The translations under genes were made by a program, and so were the position numbers. DNA of 64,000 bases, taken from assembly GCA_019359045.1 (NCBI GenBank), contig JAHHIA010000001.1, positions 310,001 to 374,000 on the forward strand, read 5' to 3'. The first letter of the stretch is position 1. Each line of letters starts with the position of its first letter. Below are positions 36,233 to 45,960 of this stretch, in pieces. The stretch comes from Scytolyngbya sp. HA4215-MV1 (GTDB lineage: Bacteria; Cyanobacteriota; Cyanobacteriia; Leptolyngbyales; Leptolyngbyaceae). The notes below the pieces were generated by a model that was given only the letters and a program-made list of their open reading frames with translations, did no database searches and was not told the DNA's origin.

Positions 36233-36943
36233 TCACTCCTCCATCGCTTTGGCACCGATTTCCCTGCCTTCCTCTAAGGCATTCAAATTCAGCTGCATTA
36301 ATTGTGAATAGGCATCGGGAACGATGCCTTTCCCTCTCAAAAAGCCTGTGTTTGCGCCGGGGCAAATATATTGGAGGGTGGCTGGCGTGAAGCGATCGCG
36401 CAAGGCTTGAACGCTGCGAATCTGCCTGCCCCAGTGAAAGGTTTTGCTGGTTTTGAGAGGGACGAGTTTTCCCTGCGGGTTGGGGAGCAGGTGTCGTCCT
36501 GAAAACAAAACCCCTCCTGCGATAGGAGTGTAGAGACAGGTTGATCCGGGAGAATGTCCGGGTGTCCAAATCGCCTGGGTCTGTTCGGTCAGGCTGAATT
36601 CCCGATGAAATGGGATCACTGCTGCGTCGGGCAAAAGGTAGGCCTCTTGCTCCTGAATCAGAATCTTGCAATCCATTGCCTGCTGGATCTTTCTGGCTTG
36701 ACCGATGCCGCCGCGATGGGTAATCACAAGCCATGCAATTCCACCCCGATCTTTTAGAAACTGCTGATTCTCTTCATCCCAGGCTGGGCAATCGATTAGA
36801 ATATTTGCCTCATTGCCTAAAATGAGATAGGCTGTTCCTCCCAGGGTATCTCGATTGGGGGGAAAAGCCAGTAGAGTGCAAGAAGGAGTATCACTATTTG
36901 CCAGAATTGTGTTTGCTAGAAGGGGACGAGGTGATTTGTGCAA
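36233..36943 (-). CDS. Metallo-beta-lactamase-fold protein with degenerate metal site
   Basis: The 236 residues fit the MBL fold (GGTAYLILGNEANILIDCP; WLVITHRGGIG; IWTPGHSPGS; GGVLFSG). The zinc motif HxHxDH is reduced to THRGGIG, keeping only H76. H130 in TPGHSPGS remains. The bridging Asp of the usual F-x-G-D is Arg (GRH, R150). Normal binuclear hydrolase activity is therefore unlikely. It might bind one metal, act on another ligand or be non-enzymatic. Start ATG 36943. Confidence 0.75.
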   Translation of the reverse strand: MHKSPRPLLANTILANSDTPSCTLLAFPPNRDTLGGTAYLILGNEANILIDCPAWDEENQQFLKDRGGIAWLVITHRGGIGQARKIQQAMDCKILIQEQEAYLLPDAAVIPFHREFSLTEQTQAIWTPGHSPGSTCLYTPIAGGVLFSGRHLLPNPQGKLVPLKTSKTFHWGRQIRSVQALRDRFTPATLQYICPGANTGFLRGKGIVPDAYSQLMQLNLNALEEGREIGAKAMEE

Positions 36944-37291
36944 GTGATTTCTCTAAGGCATGCTGGAGTTATAAGCTAATCATCATACGATTTTGATCAC
37001 TCATTTGGGTAACATACAGTCCTCTTAGGATTGAGAATGAAATCAATCCGAGGTTTGGTAGGAGCGAAGTCTTCGGTTGTCAGTCCTGGCAATGGAGCGA
37101 TCGCTGCTCTGACATACGCTTTGTCCCTTTAGATTGGAGGAGGGCGATGCAATTGAGGACTGACTCTCTCCCAAAGCCCGTGTATCGAAGTCTGTGATGT
37201 GGGATAAAAAGATTTCTGAGAAATTACTGGACGCCTAATTGTGCGATCGCCCCAATTGAGGCATCTCGCTGGACCACCTGAGATTTAGCCA
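36944..37291. promoter_or_regulatory. Divergent region, MBL-fold protein / M50 homologue
   Basis: The 348 bases must carry both promoters. The stretch 37000-37250 contains a HIP1 site and GATTGGAGGAGGGCG near 37130, which resembles a ribosome site but has no frame behind it. No repeat, terminator or recognisable riboswitch was found. Confidence 0.4.
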
Positions 37292-38776
37292 ATGCTGTTA
37301 CTGCTTCTGTTGGGATTGATTACTTATTTCATTGTGCAGCGTGTTACTGCGATTACTCGTACACCTGCCTGGTTGTTGTGGTTGGTGGTGATGACTCCAG
37401 CAATAATTCTGACGGCTTGGCGGCAGATATATGGAGAAGATAAACAAATTCCACCAGAGTTGGTGTTTGGTCCTTTCATCCTGTGCCTGTGCCTGTATTG
37501 GTTTTTGATTCAATGGGGGCGAATTCCCAATCCCCCACCTGAACCATCCCCAGACCCCGATCTCCAATCAACCGAAGCGGCAACACCCCCGCCAGTAGAA
37601 CCCTCCACGCTCCATCCGCTTGACAAAGCTGAGGAGAGCCAGTTGCAAAGCTGTTTTCCCTGGGCTATCTACTATCTTCAGAATATTGAATATCGTCCTC
37701 AAGCAATTATTTGCCGAGGACAACTGCGCACTGAGCCAGAGAATGCCTATAATACGGTCTCAGAAAATATTAAAAAACAATTTGGCGATCGCTTTTTAAT
37801 CGTTTTTCAAGAAGGGGCAAATCGCAAACCGTTCTTTGTCATGGTGCCCAATCCTCAAGCCCAAATGGCAGAGAAACAAATTCCTGACGTAACGACCCGT
37901 CCGTTCGTGGCAATGGTTTTGTTACTGGCAACTTTTGTCACAACCATTCTAGGCGGAGCTGAATTGGCGGGTATTAAAGAATTTAAACCCGATCCCGCCA
38001 TTTTCTGGATGGGGTTACCTTACGCGATCGCCCTAATCGCCATTTTGGCATCTCACAAATTCAGTCAGTACTTCATTGCCCGTTTTTATCAAATCCGGAT
38101 GACCTTGCCGTACTTTATCCCAGTAATTCCGGTTAATTTTTTCCCCTATGGCACATTTGGCGCATTTATCCAGATCCGCTCTCCGGTGCCTAATCGCAAA
38201 GCCTTGTTCGATCTGGGCACGGTGGGACCTCTGGTCGGGTTTCTGGTCACCCTCCCGTTTTTGATCTGGGGACTCGCGCATTCGCACGTAGTCACCCTCG
38301 ATCCCAGAGCCAGCATGTTAAAGTTTGATGCGCTGAATCCCAGTTTTTCTTTTTTGGTCGCAGTGCTCGGTAAGCTCACGCTTGGCAACGCTCTGACCCC
38401 CAACAAGGCGATCGCTTTGCATCCGGTGGCGATCGCAGGTTATCTGGGACTGATTGTGACTGCCTTTCACTTGATGCCTGTGGGTCAGTTAGATGGGGGA
38501 CATATTGTTCACGCAATGTTTGGGCAACGTGCCGGAGCAATGATTGGACAAATTGCTAGACTCTTGCTCTTGATACTCTTTTTGGCACGGTTGGATCAAT
38601 TCTTGCTGATCTGGGCGGTGTTTTTGTTTCTGATGCCTGCGATCGACGAACCTGCCTTAAATGATGTGAGTGAACTGGATAATCGGCGTGACTTTTTGGG
38701 ATTGGCAATGCTGGCGGTACTGTTGCTGATTGTGCTGCCTGCCCCCAAAGCGATCGTGGGCTTTTTGAATTTATAA
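37292..38776 (+). CDS. Site-2 protease (M50) homologue lacking HEXXH
   Basis: The 494 residues have eight or so membrane helices and a soluble insert (about 70-200) rich in Pro, with the family segment FLIVFQEGANRKPFFVMVPNP. This architecture is that of cyanobacterial and plastid EGY-type site-2 proteases. At the catalytic helix the sequence is SHKFSQYF (255-259), so the Glu and second His of HEXXH are Lys and Gln. The distal Asp motif MPVGQLDGGH (D401) is intact. It probably lacks peptidase activity, comparable to plant EGY3. Start ATG 37292 begins straight in a membrane helix. Confidence 0.85.
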   Translation: MLLLLLLGLITYFIVQRVTAITRTPAWLLWLVVMTPAIILTAWRQIYGEDKQIPPELVFGPFILCLCLYWFLIQWGRIPNPPPEPSPDPDLQSTEAATPPPVEPSTLHPLDKAEESQLQSCFPWAIYYLQNIEYRPQAIICRGQLRTEPENAYNTVSENIKKQFGDRFLIVFQEGANRKPFFVMVPNPQAQMAEKQIPDVTTRPFVAMVLLLATFVTTILGGAELAGIKEFKPDPAIFWMGLPYAIALIAILASHKFSQYFIARFYQIRMTLPYFIPVIPVNFFPYGTFGAFIQIRSPVPNRKALFDLGTVGPLVGFLVTLPFLIWGLAHSHVVTLDPRASMLKFDALNPSFSFLVAVLGKLTLGNALTPNKAIALHPVAIAGYLGLIVTAFHLMPVGQLDGGHIVHAMFGQRAGAMIGQIARLLLLILFLARLDQFLLIWAVFLFLMPAIDEPALNDVSELDNRRDFLGLAMLAVLLLIVLPAPKAIVGFLNL

Positions 38777-38827
38777 ACACAGTTCAGGGACAGCCGATAC
38801 AATCCCTCCATGCATCGTGTGTGCTGG

Positions 38828-41212
38828 TTAAGTGGGCAAATAGACTGGTTTTAGCGGAATTTCGATAATAAACTCTGTCCCTTCTCCCAGAGTTGAGACA
38901 CAACTCAGGTTGCCCCGATGTTTTTGCACAATGATTTGATGGCTAATGGATAAGCCTAATCCCGTTCCTTGCCCGATCGGTTTAGTTGTAAAAAATGGGT
39001 CAAAGATTTTCTGCCGCACGGCTTCAGTCATTCCTACTCCATTATCACGAATGCGGATTTTGACCCAATCGCAAGGATGATAGCCTGTCCGCTCAATTGC
39101 GCAGCTTTCCGCATCTTGCCGTAGTTCGGTAGAGATCGTAATCATCGGAGTAGGGCGGCTTTGCAAAGCATCGATCGCATTACTCAAAATATTCATGAAA
39201 ACCTGGTTCAGTTGGCTAGCATAACAGTGCAGTTGAGGTAGTTTACGATAGTGCTTCACTACTTCGATACCAGGAGTGGTTTCACTTGCTTTGAGCCGAT
39301 TTTCCAGCATGATCAAGGTATTATCAAGACCTCGATGGACGTCGATGGTTTTAATCGCAGCTTCATCCAGATGAGAAAAGCTTCTGAGAGACAATACGAT
39401 CTTGTTAATGCGATCTGCACCCATTTTCATGGACTCTAGCAACCGCGAAAAATCAATCATCAAGAAATCTAAATCAATGTCTTCGATATAATCTCGAATG
39501 CCTGGAACGGGCTCTGGGTAGTGATGTTGATAAAGGGTTAATAACTTCAATAAGTCCTGAAAATAAGTGTTGGCATAGCTCAAATTGCCACTAATGAACG
39601 TGACCGGGTTATTGATTTCGTGCGCAATGCCCGCGACCAACTGCCCCAGACTTGACATTTTTTCGCTTTGGATAAGTTGTGCCTGGGTCTGTCGCAAATT
39701 TTCCAAGGCTTCGCTCAACTGTTGCGCCTGAGTTTGGGCAGCCAATGCCGCCGCCCGAGTATGGGCATAGAGTTCTGCCTGATCAATGGCAAGTGCCAGT
39801 TGATTGACCACGGCTTGCAACAATTCCACTTCAGCTTCACTCCAGGTACGCGGTTCCTGGCAGTGCCCACAGACGATCGCCCCCAATTGCCCTGAATGCG
39901 TTTCCAGCGGCAATAGCAGATGTGATTGCATTCCCCAACTTTGGATCAGATCACAAGTTTCTGGCGTGTCGAGTGTGGTGAAAACTGCGTCATGGTTACT
40001 TTGGCTCTGCTGCGAATTGAAGATTTGCTGAGCCAACTGGACACCCTGCCCTGAGGGGCACTGTCCGAGTAGACTGGGTAGCTCTGGATTTTTCGCTTCG
40101 TGGGTAATGTAAAGAATGGGTTGTAATTCACTCTGAGCCCCTACTAAGTCCAGATTGGACCAACACCAGAGAAAATGGCAGCGATCGATCTGCATTAATT
40201 GGTGAACTTCTTGCACAGCTGCCTGTAGGATCTGATCCAAATCGAGAGAATTCCGAATGTGGTTGGTTAACCGCAACAGAAACTTTTCTCGACGGTTGAG
40301 CAATTCTTCTCGGGCTAGGGCGCGATCAATCGCGATCGCAATACTCTTGGCAGCCCACTGCAACATTTGATGCGTCGTGCTGGAAATTGGCTGACGGCTG
40401 AACAATGCCATCACCCCAACTGCCTGTTCTTCCACGATTAAGGGATATCCGGCAAATGCCACGAGTTGCTCTTGTTGTAACCAATCTTGTACGCCCAGAC
40501 AAACATCTTGCAAAGCGTTGTTATTTAAGTAGATTTGCTGGTTTTGGGCAAGCAACCCAATGATAGAAATTCCCAATGGAATCCGGGCAGGAAAATCTCG
40601 AGTATGGCTAACAGATCCTGCGATCGCCTGCAACTCTAACCAATGATTTTCTGCATCCAGCGTCCAGATCCGCACGAGCGCCATATCCTCTAGCGACTCC
40701 ACCATCGCCCAGGTGCAGCGTTCTAGTCGGTCAGTCAACGTTCCGCCCTGTCCCAAAATATTACTGACGGCGGCAGTTAAAGCGGAAAGACGGGTTTGTT
40801 CTCTCAGTAAAGCTTCTGCCTGTTTTTGTGGCGTTGCATCTCGCAGATAAAGGGCTAGTCCTGCAATATGCGGATGCACTTGAATCTCCAGCGTCACCCC
40901 TAGGGTGGCATCAGACTGCTCAAAGTGAACTTGCACCTGCTGAGCCAGCGATCGAGTACATTCCTGCTCAAACGACCCTGCAAAACCAGGAAATCGATCG
41001 GGCAAATAGCAACCCACCAATTCTTCACGGCAAGCACCCAACAGTTGCTCTGCCCGCCGATTTAAGTAAAGCAACTTTAATTGGGCATTGACAATCAAAA
41101 AAGCTTCTGGCAAATATTCACAAATCTCGTTAAACCAAGCATTCGATAACAACTCAGGCGAGAGCTCTTGCGTGTTCGCATTTTCTACCATGTGTTCAGG
41201 GATTGACATCAT
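38828..41212 (-). CDS. Hybrid-less sensor histidine kinase, PAS-GAF-GAF-HisKA-HATPase
   Basis: From ATG 41212 the product has about 794 residues. A PAS domain ([27 protein letters not shown]) is followed by two GAF domains (about 150-300 and 320-480) and a coiled coil. The H box is [16 protein letters not shown]; then come the N box [15 protein letters not shown], the G boxes DNGVGM and [10 protein letters not shown], and the F box DPFFTTKP. The GAF domains lack the conserved Cys of bilin-binding types as far as I can see, so ligand or redox sensing is open. No membrane helix and no adjacent response regulator are present. A GTG 15 codons upstream is less likely. Confidence 0.88.
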   Translation of the reverse strand: MMSIPEHMVENANTQELSPELLSNAWFNEICEYLPEAFLIVNAQLKLLYLNRRAEQLLGACREELVGCYLPDRFPGFAGSFEQECTRSLAQQVQVHFEQSDATLGVTLEIQVHPHIAGLALYLRDATPQKQAEALLREQTRLSALTAAVSNILGQGGTLTDRLERCTWAMVESLEDMALVRIWTLDAENHWLELQAIAGSVSHTRDFPARIPLGISIIGLLAQNQQIYLNNNALQDVCLGVQDWLQQEQLVAFAGYPLIVEEQAVGVMALFSRQPISSTTHQMLQWAAKSIAIAIDRALAREELLNRREKFLLRLTNHIRNSLDLDQILQAAVQEVHQLMQIDRCHFLWCWSNLDLVGAQSELQPILYITHEAKNPELPSLLGQCPSGQGVQLAQQIFNSQQSQSNHDAVFTTLDTPETCDLIQSWGMQSHLLLPLETHSGQLGAIVCGHCQEPRTWSEAEVELLQAVVNQLALAIDQAELYAHTRAAALAAQTQAQQLSEALENLRQTQAQLIQSEKMSSLGQLVAGIAHEINNPVTFISGNLSYANTYFQDLLKLLTLYQHHYPEPVPGIRDYIEDIDLDFLMIDFSRLLESMKMGADRINKIVLSLRSFSHLDEAAIKTIDVHRGLDNTLIMLENRLKASETTPGIEVVKHYRKLPQLHCYASQLNQVFMNILSNAIDALQSRPTPMITISTELRQDAESCAIERTGYHPCDWVKIRIRDNGVGMTEAVRQKIFDPFFTTKPIGQGTGLGLSISHQIIVQKHRGNLSCVSTLGEGTEFIIEIPLKPVYLPT

Positions 41213-41702
41213 TGTCGATTCTTCGCTGCCTACAGGTAAATGGACGATACGAAACACCAGAATGATGGCTGCCTGCTCAAGTCTCGGTTATAGTCTTCCC
41301 TGATCATTTGTTTCGGATACCTAAAAATCGCCCAGAGAAGTATTCTTGAATGCACAAAGCCTTAAATTGGAGCAGAATCCAAGTGAAAATGGGGTTGAAA
41401 ACAATTCCCTTCAGGGTGCTCTCAGCCCAATTAGGATTGGTAGATGTCAGCCAGTACTGTGTAAAACCTAACCTACCAATCTAGCATTTGAGTTCGGTGC
41501 TTAAGAATTATTCTTTATTTTTTACTCTAAAGAAGCGCAAAACTTTCTAAATTTCTCTATAGAGCATATCTGGTAAGTTATCCCGTTTGGAGAGTGCTTG
41601 CCAAATGCGCGAACAATCCCATACAGCGCGTTCTTACCCTGATAAGAAATGAGCAGATAGTTCAGTATCTACGGGTTTGCAGCTTGATCGATTATGCGCC
41701 AA

Positions 41703-41861
41703 TCATAGAAGAGCACTAAGAGCTTTACAGGCTTGAACAAGGACTGGTTTGCGACGCAGTTTTACCATCGCATTGATAACAATCGGTACTAGGGATGACA
41801 AACTCAATGCAAAAACGCTGCAGGTAGTTAAAAGCGCGGTTGCGATCGCAGAACCCATCAT
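41703..41861 (-). CDS. Possible small membrane protein (52 residues)
   Basis: This short frame begins with two ATGs and encodes GSAIATALLTTCSVFALSLS and SLVPIVINAM, one long hydrophobic helix, then a basic tail VKLRRKPVLVQACKALSALL. Size and shape fit small photosynthetic or membrane-accessory proteins, but none was recognised. Only a weak AAGGA lies about 14 bases upstream, and it belongs to the end of the neighbouring inverted-repeat element. Confidence 0.4.
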   Translation of the reverse strand: MMGSAIATALLTTCSVFALSLSSLVPIVINAMVKLRRKPVLVQACKALSALL

Positions 41862-41871
41862 AAAACAGCAA

Positions 41872-41970
41872 GGATCCTTACAAATTTAAATTGCGCTACC
41901 GAAAACTCGTAAGCCTTATATGACAGGCAAAGCGTTTCAGAAGTCACTCAAGTTATTTTTGTAAGGATCC
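41872..41970. repeat. 99-bp element with 13-bp terminal inverted repeats
   Basis: GGATCCTTACAAA at the left end and its exact reverse complement at the right end enclose 73 bases without coding capacity. No clear target duplication was seen. It may be a MITE remnant or a structured leader of the small ORF, whose start is 10 bases from the left end. Confidence 0.6.
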
Positions 41971-42152
41971 AAAAAGTGGATAGACATTGCCCACCTGGCA
42001 AACGGCTGGTTCCCAGTATGAATAATTGTTTGATGAATGGGAATTCTATTAAGGGATATTGAGCTAGCATTCGCAGAATCACCTTGAATCAGCTCCGTAG
42101 CCCCACTGTGGTCTCTCAATCCTTCTGTCCATTTACTCGCAAGAAAGCGCAT

Positions 42153-42851
42153 ATGGCAAAGTTTCTCAATACCAGCGCCACCAACTATTTCTTGGAAGAA
42201 CTGATCAAATCAGCAAAAGATCGACTCATTCTAATTAGTCCTTTTCTCAAGCTCAACGATCGGATCAAAGAATTGCTTGAGGATAAAAATCGTCTTAAGA
42301 TTGATGTTCGCATCGTCTATGGCAAGAATGAACTTCAGCCGGAAGAAATCAATTGGCTAAAGGAACTAACGTATATTCGCACTAGCTTTTGCAAGAATCT
42401 TCATGCAAAGTGCTATCTCAATGAGGAATCCTGCATTATCACCAGCCTGAATCTCTACGAATTTAGTCAAGTGAACAACAATGAGATGGGGATCTACCTC
42501 TCGCGTCAAAATGATACCGACACTTACAAAGAGGCGTACGAGGAAGCACAGCGGATTATCCGGATCAGTGACGAGATTCGGATGTCATTAGAAAAGGTAA
42601 TCAAGGAACCAGAGGCAGTACAAGATATAGAAACAGCTGCTGAGGGTAATAAGCTAACCACCTCCAAACTGGCACAGAAGCTTGGACTCAAGACTGGAGA
42701 GCTGACAGATAAACTAATTGATAAAGGCTTCTTGGAAGTTAAAAACGGCAAAAATTATCTTACTACTAAAGGCAAAGAAGCAGGTGGAGAATTTCGCATG
42801 GGCCAAAAGTTTGGTCCATACTTTCTTTGGCCTCATACATTTAGTCTGTAA
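42153..42851 (+). CDS. PLD-like nuclease with C-terminal winged-helix part
   Basis: From ATG 42153 the product has 232 residues. The single HxK motif (NLHAKCYLNE), followed by IITSLNLYEFSQ and NNEMG, places it in the phospholipase-D-like/Nuc superfamily; such enzymes dimerise to join two HxK sites. The usual Asp is Glu here. Residues about 165-215 form a helix-turn-helix (TTSKLAQKLGLKTGELTDKL), then a basic GKEAGGEFRMGQKFGPYFLWP tail. DNA cleavage, perhaps in restriction or defence, is a reasonable inference. The frame is open 23 codons upstream without a good start context. Confidence 0.78.
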   Translation: MAKFLNTSATNYFLEELIKSAKDRLILISPFLKLNDRIKELLEDKNRLKIDVRIVYGKNELQPEEINWLKELTYIRTSFCKNLHAKCYLNEESCIITSLNLYEFSQVNNNEMGIYLSRQNDTDTYKEAYEEAQRIIRISDEIRMSLEKVIKEPEAVQDIETAAEGNKLTTSKLAQKLGLKTGELTDKLIDKGFLEVKNGKNYLTTKGKEAGGEFRMGQKFGPYFLWPHTFSL

Positions 42852-42893
42852 TGAAAGTAATTCTTATCAATCAACTTCGAGGCTCCCCAAAAA

Positions 42894-42931
42894 GACAGGA
42901 GCAGTGTAATTTATCACACTGCTCCTGTCTT
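42894..42931. terminator. Bidirectional terminator, PLD-like / DUF3386 genes
   Basis: A perfect 15-bp stem (AGACAGGAGCAGTGT and complement) has an 8-base loop. On the minus strand it is followed by TTTTTGGGG, a good terminator for the DUF3386 gene. On the plus strand the tail is TAATTTCCC, weaker for the PLD-like gene. Confidence 0.85.
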
Positions 42932-42956
42932 AATTTCCCGTACCCTAGTACCTCAA

Positions 42957-43607
42957 TTAAGCGGCAACCGGTTGCAGTAATTTGACATTGGAGAAAGCAA
43001 ATTCGGTGATTTCTGGCTTGCCCTCTTTCTCCGATCGAATCAGGCGTTGAGACATGATGTAGTAATCGCCCACTTTCTCGTAGCTGTCTTCAAATACACT
43101 GGAGCCTTTTAGCTCATTCGTTTTAGCATCGTGGTACACCGAATCGTAGCGGTGAGACAAATATCCTTCGCCTGTATCAGTAGTACTGAAGGTATTGATC
43201 GTCACAACTACATCCCGAATATGGCGATGTACTAAGCAAACAACGTTATCGCGCACTTTATAGCGATCGCCCATTGCCTTGCCACTCACCAAAATTTCAA
43301 CCGCTCCGGTATCGTCCGTTTCACCCAGCGTAAAGACATTGTTGCCATGGGTCTCTTCAAAAGAGCGACGTACCCGGTGAATGGCAATTTCCCAAAGTTG
43401 TCCTTTGATTTCTTCCTTCACCTTCTCATCCGAAGCCTCAACCACTTCAAAGGTCATATCTGCATGGATCCGCACCTTACCGGTATAAGATTCATCGCCT
43501 CTCGTGAGTGTGACATCGGCACTATAGCCAGGAAAGGTTGAGTCCCAGGTATAGCGATTTTCATAAGCAGCCCGAAATAGATCACGAGCAGTGGTCGTCT
43601 CTGTCAT
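42957..43607 (-). CDS. DUF3386 domain protein
   Basis: From ATG 43607, 7 bases after AAGGAGAA, the product has 216 residues. ARDLFRAAYENRYTWDSTFPGYSADV, KVRIHADMTFEV and YIMSQRLIRSEKEG are marks of DUF3386, a family mainly in cyanobacteria and algae with unknown function. It is soluble, mostly beta, without cysteines near the core. The strong ribosome site argues against the 31-codon upstream extension. Confidence 0.85.
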   Translation of the reverse strand: MTETTTARDLFRAAYENRYTWDSTFPGYSADVTLTRGDESYTGKVRIHADMTFEVVEASDEKVKEEIKGQLWEIAIHRVRRSFEETHGNNVFTLGETDDTGAVEILVSGKAMGDRYKVRDNVVCLVHRHIRDVVVTINTFSTTDTGEGYLSHRYDSVYHDAKTNELKGSSVFEDSYEKVGDYYIMSQRLIRSEKEGKPEITEFAFSNVKLLQPVAA

Positions 43608-44251
43608 GCAATTCTCCTTGAATCTCCCTTTGGTTTTGTTGGAGTCAGCCATGTTGCATGGAACTGCGCTATCTGCCAACTCAACAAGCCCAATCTCCAT
43701 TCATTCTAACCTTTGAAGATAGAGGCAGACATTATAGGGAAGTGTATTATCACAGCCCTCAATTGTGGTGCTGTATGCAGTTTATGGTAGCGACTGACTT
43801 ATACGGATAGAGAAAAAGGTACTGATCTGCTAAAGGATGACTAATAGAATCGCGCCGAAAGATGGGCATTCGGGCAACAGGACAGGCATTCGGGAAGTCT
43901 GATTCGACAGTGATTCACTGGGAGCAGCGTTTAGTCCAACAAGCGGAACATTTCTGATCCACAACGCTTTGCCAATGCTTGTTGCTGCTCCGACCCCATT
44001 GTCGCTGCTCTTACAAAATTTGTAAGATCTATAAAAAAGCAAAAACCCTGGGGAGAGACCCAGGGAGGGAGATTTAGGAGAAATCCAATGCTTAAGACGT
44101 ATCCAGGCAGAGTCGGGAGAGACGACCCTAAAAGCTTTCATACACTGAGGTTGAACCAAAAATAGAAATTAATTTGGAGTGACCTGCGGCACTAGCTGCT
44201 TTATGTAAATAAATGTAACGCTTTCTTGGCGAATCGTCAACCAAGTGTTTT
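43608..44251. other. Intergenic region between GT39 and DUF3386 genes
   Basis: It contains the GT39 terminator, a CTTACAAAATTTGTAAG palindrome near 44011, and two copies of GGCATTCGGG near 43866 and 43888. A 109-codon frame across it runs through the terminator and is rejected. The DUF3386 promoter should lie near 43650-43780. Confidence 0.45.
44028..44065 (-). terminator. Intrinsic terminator behind the GT39 gene
   Basis: On the minus strand CCCTGGG and CCCAGGG pair across a 6- to 7-base loop and are followed by TTTTTGCTTTTTT. It lies about 190 bases past the GT39 stop. Confidence 0.85.
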
Positions 44252-45835
44252 TTACAACTGGCGGAGCCAGGCTTTGTAAGCAGGTGTAGAAGGGAAGCCC
44301 TGTTGTGCCAAGCCTTGTTGTAGTGTCTCTGAAGCGCGATACAAATATTTTTTGCCAAAGCCTTTGGGAACCGTTGGAATATTTGGCTCGACTACCAGTT
44401 GTAAATAGACCTGGGGACTGAGTAAATGGCTTAGAGAGAGAATATATCCTGGAATTTCGTCGCTGATCACCAGGGTAGGAGGTTGGGCAGCGGCGTTTTG
44501 GTTCACGATCTGAGCGATCGCCGGATTGTAGCGACTTTTCGCAAAGCTTTTATTCCACCAGACCTGAAATTGAGAACTGACGGCACAGGAAAGAATGCCA
44601 CTGAGGATCAGGGCGATCGTCATCCCCCGCCAATATTTTTGCGATCGATTGATCGCCATGGCTTCAGGCTGGCATAAGAAGGGAGCCAGTTTGACTGTCA
44701 GCAAATAGGCTACTGCAATCTGAATCCCCAAAAAACAAGGGATGACATAACGAGTAATGCTAGAACGTCGTCCGCCAAACAACACATCGGGCACAAGCAG
44801 GGCAATCCCCGTCACCCCAATCAGGGTAATGATGAATAGCCAATCTCGTCGCGGCGTATCGCGACACAAAAAATACAGGGCATAGCCGCTCAAGGCAGCG
44901 GTTAGGTAAAGCACCGGGTTGAGTAAACTGGGACCTTGATTCAGGTCAAAAAATAAGCGGCTCAGATTGAGGAGCCAGATCAGTTGTAGATCGGGACGGT
45001 TCACCCCAACCGATGCCGTATTTTCGGTAAATTGCTGAAAGTGATGGACAATCACCCAGAGCCAGGGACTAAACAGCAACACTCCGCCTAAGGAAGCTGT
45101 GAGATAGGCAATCAGTTGCTTGGGTAGTGGTTGGGTTGGGCTCAGCGATCGCCAATTTTCGATGAGTAGGACATAGATGCCATGCCCAATCAAGACAAAC
45201 GCTGAAAACATGTGCACATAAAGCGCTGCCGCTACTCCCAGGGTATAAATGCCCCAACTGGCTAGGGTTTGCTGGCGCAGCGCCCGCAATAATGCAGCAC
45301 TGGCAAATAGAATTGTCACCATCCACAGGCTATATTGCCTGGCTTCTTGCGCATAAAGTACCTGAAAAGGAGAAATCGCCAGTAGCGCTACGGCTGCCCA
45401 GGCGACCGATGCCGAAGCAAACAATTCCCGACAAAGCCAATAGATACAGGGAAAGGATAGCAAACTAACGATCGCCGATAAAGCCCGAATCACGGTCACT
45501 GAGTGCCCAAAAGTTTGCAGCCAAGCTCTTGCTATTAAAAAATAGCCCGGTGCATGTTCTGGACTGCCAGCCAGTGCATTAAGGGTATAGCTCAAGTTGC
45601 GATCGGCATTGGGATATTGGTAGCGATCGTGCAACTCACCCACCCCGATCGGGTTGCCATTAAAGACTTGCGCCACCAATTCTGTGCGGTTATGGCCTGA
45701 AATCCTTAATAAAGTTTGGGTTTCGTCGTACCAAAAGACTTTGCGATCCAGGTTAAAAAAGCGAAAAAAGATCCCTACGACTAGTAACCCAATGCAGAGA
45801 GTTCGCCAGGTCAGCTTGAGTTGAACTTTGCCCAT
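44252..45835 (-). CDS. GT39-type membrane glycosyltransferase
   Basis: The 527 residues have ten or more hydrophobic helices. The catalytic Asp-Glu lies in the first periplasmic loop (FWYDETQTLLR), and the second motif HAPGYFLIARAW follows. Such enzymes move a sugar from a polyprenyl-phosphate donor onto lipid or protein outside the membrane. A second acidic pair sits in the LYAQEARQYSL loop. Acceptor and donor are unknown. The C-terminal 100 residues are a soluble domain. Start ATG 45835 follows AGGAGGTC closely. Confidence 0.85.
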   Translation of the reverse strand: MGKVQLKLTWRTLCIGLLVVGIFFRFFNLDRKVFWYDETQTLLRISGHNRTELVAQVFNGNPIGVGELHDRYQYPNADRNLSYTLNALAGSPEHAPGYFLIARAWLQTFGHSVTVIRALSAIVSLLSFPCIYWLCRELFASASVAWAAVALLAISPFQVLYAQEARQYSLWMVTILFASAALLRALRQQTLASWGIYTLGVAAALYVHMFSAFVLIGHGIYVLLIENWRSLSPTQPLPKQLIAYLTASLGGVLLFSPWLWVIVHHFQQFTENTASVGVNRPDLQLIWLLNLSRLFFDLNQGPSLLNPVLYLTAALSGYALYFLCRDTPRRDWLFIITLIGVTGIALLVPDVLFGGRRSSITRYVIPCFLGIQIAVAYLLTVKLAPFLCQPEAMAINRSQKYWRGMTIALILSGILSCAVSSQFQVWWNKSFAKSRYNPAIAQIVNQNAAAQPPTLVISDEIPGYILSLSHLLSPQVYLQLVVEPNIPTVPKGFGKKYLYRASETLQQGLAQQGFPSTPAYKAWLRQL

Positions 45836-45887
45836 GTCCTGACCTCCTAACCATTCGCTAAAGGGGGGGATTGCAAAGACGCAAACA

Positions 45888-45942
45888 AAGCATTCGGAAG
45901 AGCTGCGATCGGTGCATTGCCAAAATTAGTCACCGAATGCTT
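45888..45942. terminator. Hairpin between prmA and the GT39 gene
   Basis: AAGCATTCGG and CCGAATGCTT form a 10-bp stem around a 35-base loop, just beyond the prmA stop (45961, minus strand). No T run follows. It may end the bcp-prmA transcript or be a repeat. Confidence 0.4.
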
Positions 45943-45960
45943 CGCCACATTTGCCACAGC

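Larger units (their letters stand above)
41213..42152. other. Long intergenic region between the histidine kinase and PLD-like genes
   Basis: The 940 bases hold the possible 52-residue ORF and the 99-bp inverted-repeat element. The part 41400-41480 contains GATTGGTAGATG and CCTACCAATC, an inverted pair about 50 bases apart. AT-rich DNA near 41500-41560 may be the kinase promoter zone. No transposase remnant could be read. Confidence 0.45.

Noticed and set aside
35991-36734. A 247-codon frame on the minus strand
   Set aside because: It overlaps the MBL-fold gene in another frame and the end of the 424-residue gene; Arg/Ser/Pro-rich translation typical of a shadow frame.
37000-37290. Possible riboswitch before the M50 homologue
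   Set aside because: Purine-rich GATTGGAGGAGGGCG looked suggestive, but no cobalamin, thiamine or other known core could be aligned and no terminator or sequestering hairpin follows.
43830-44159. A 109-codon frame on the minus strand
   Set aside because: It runs through the intrinsic terminator of the GT39 gene and through direct repeats; the translation has no structure.
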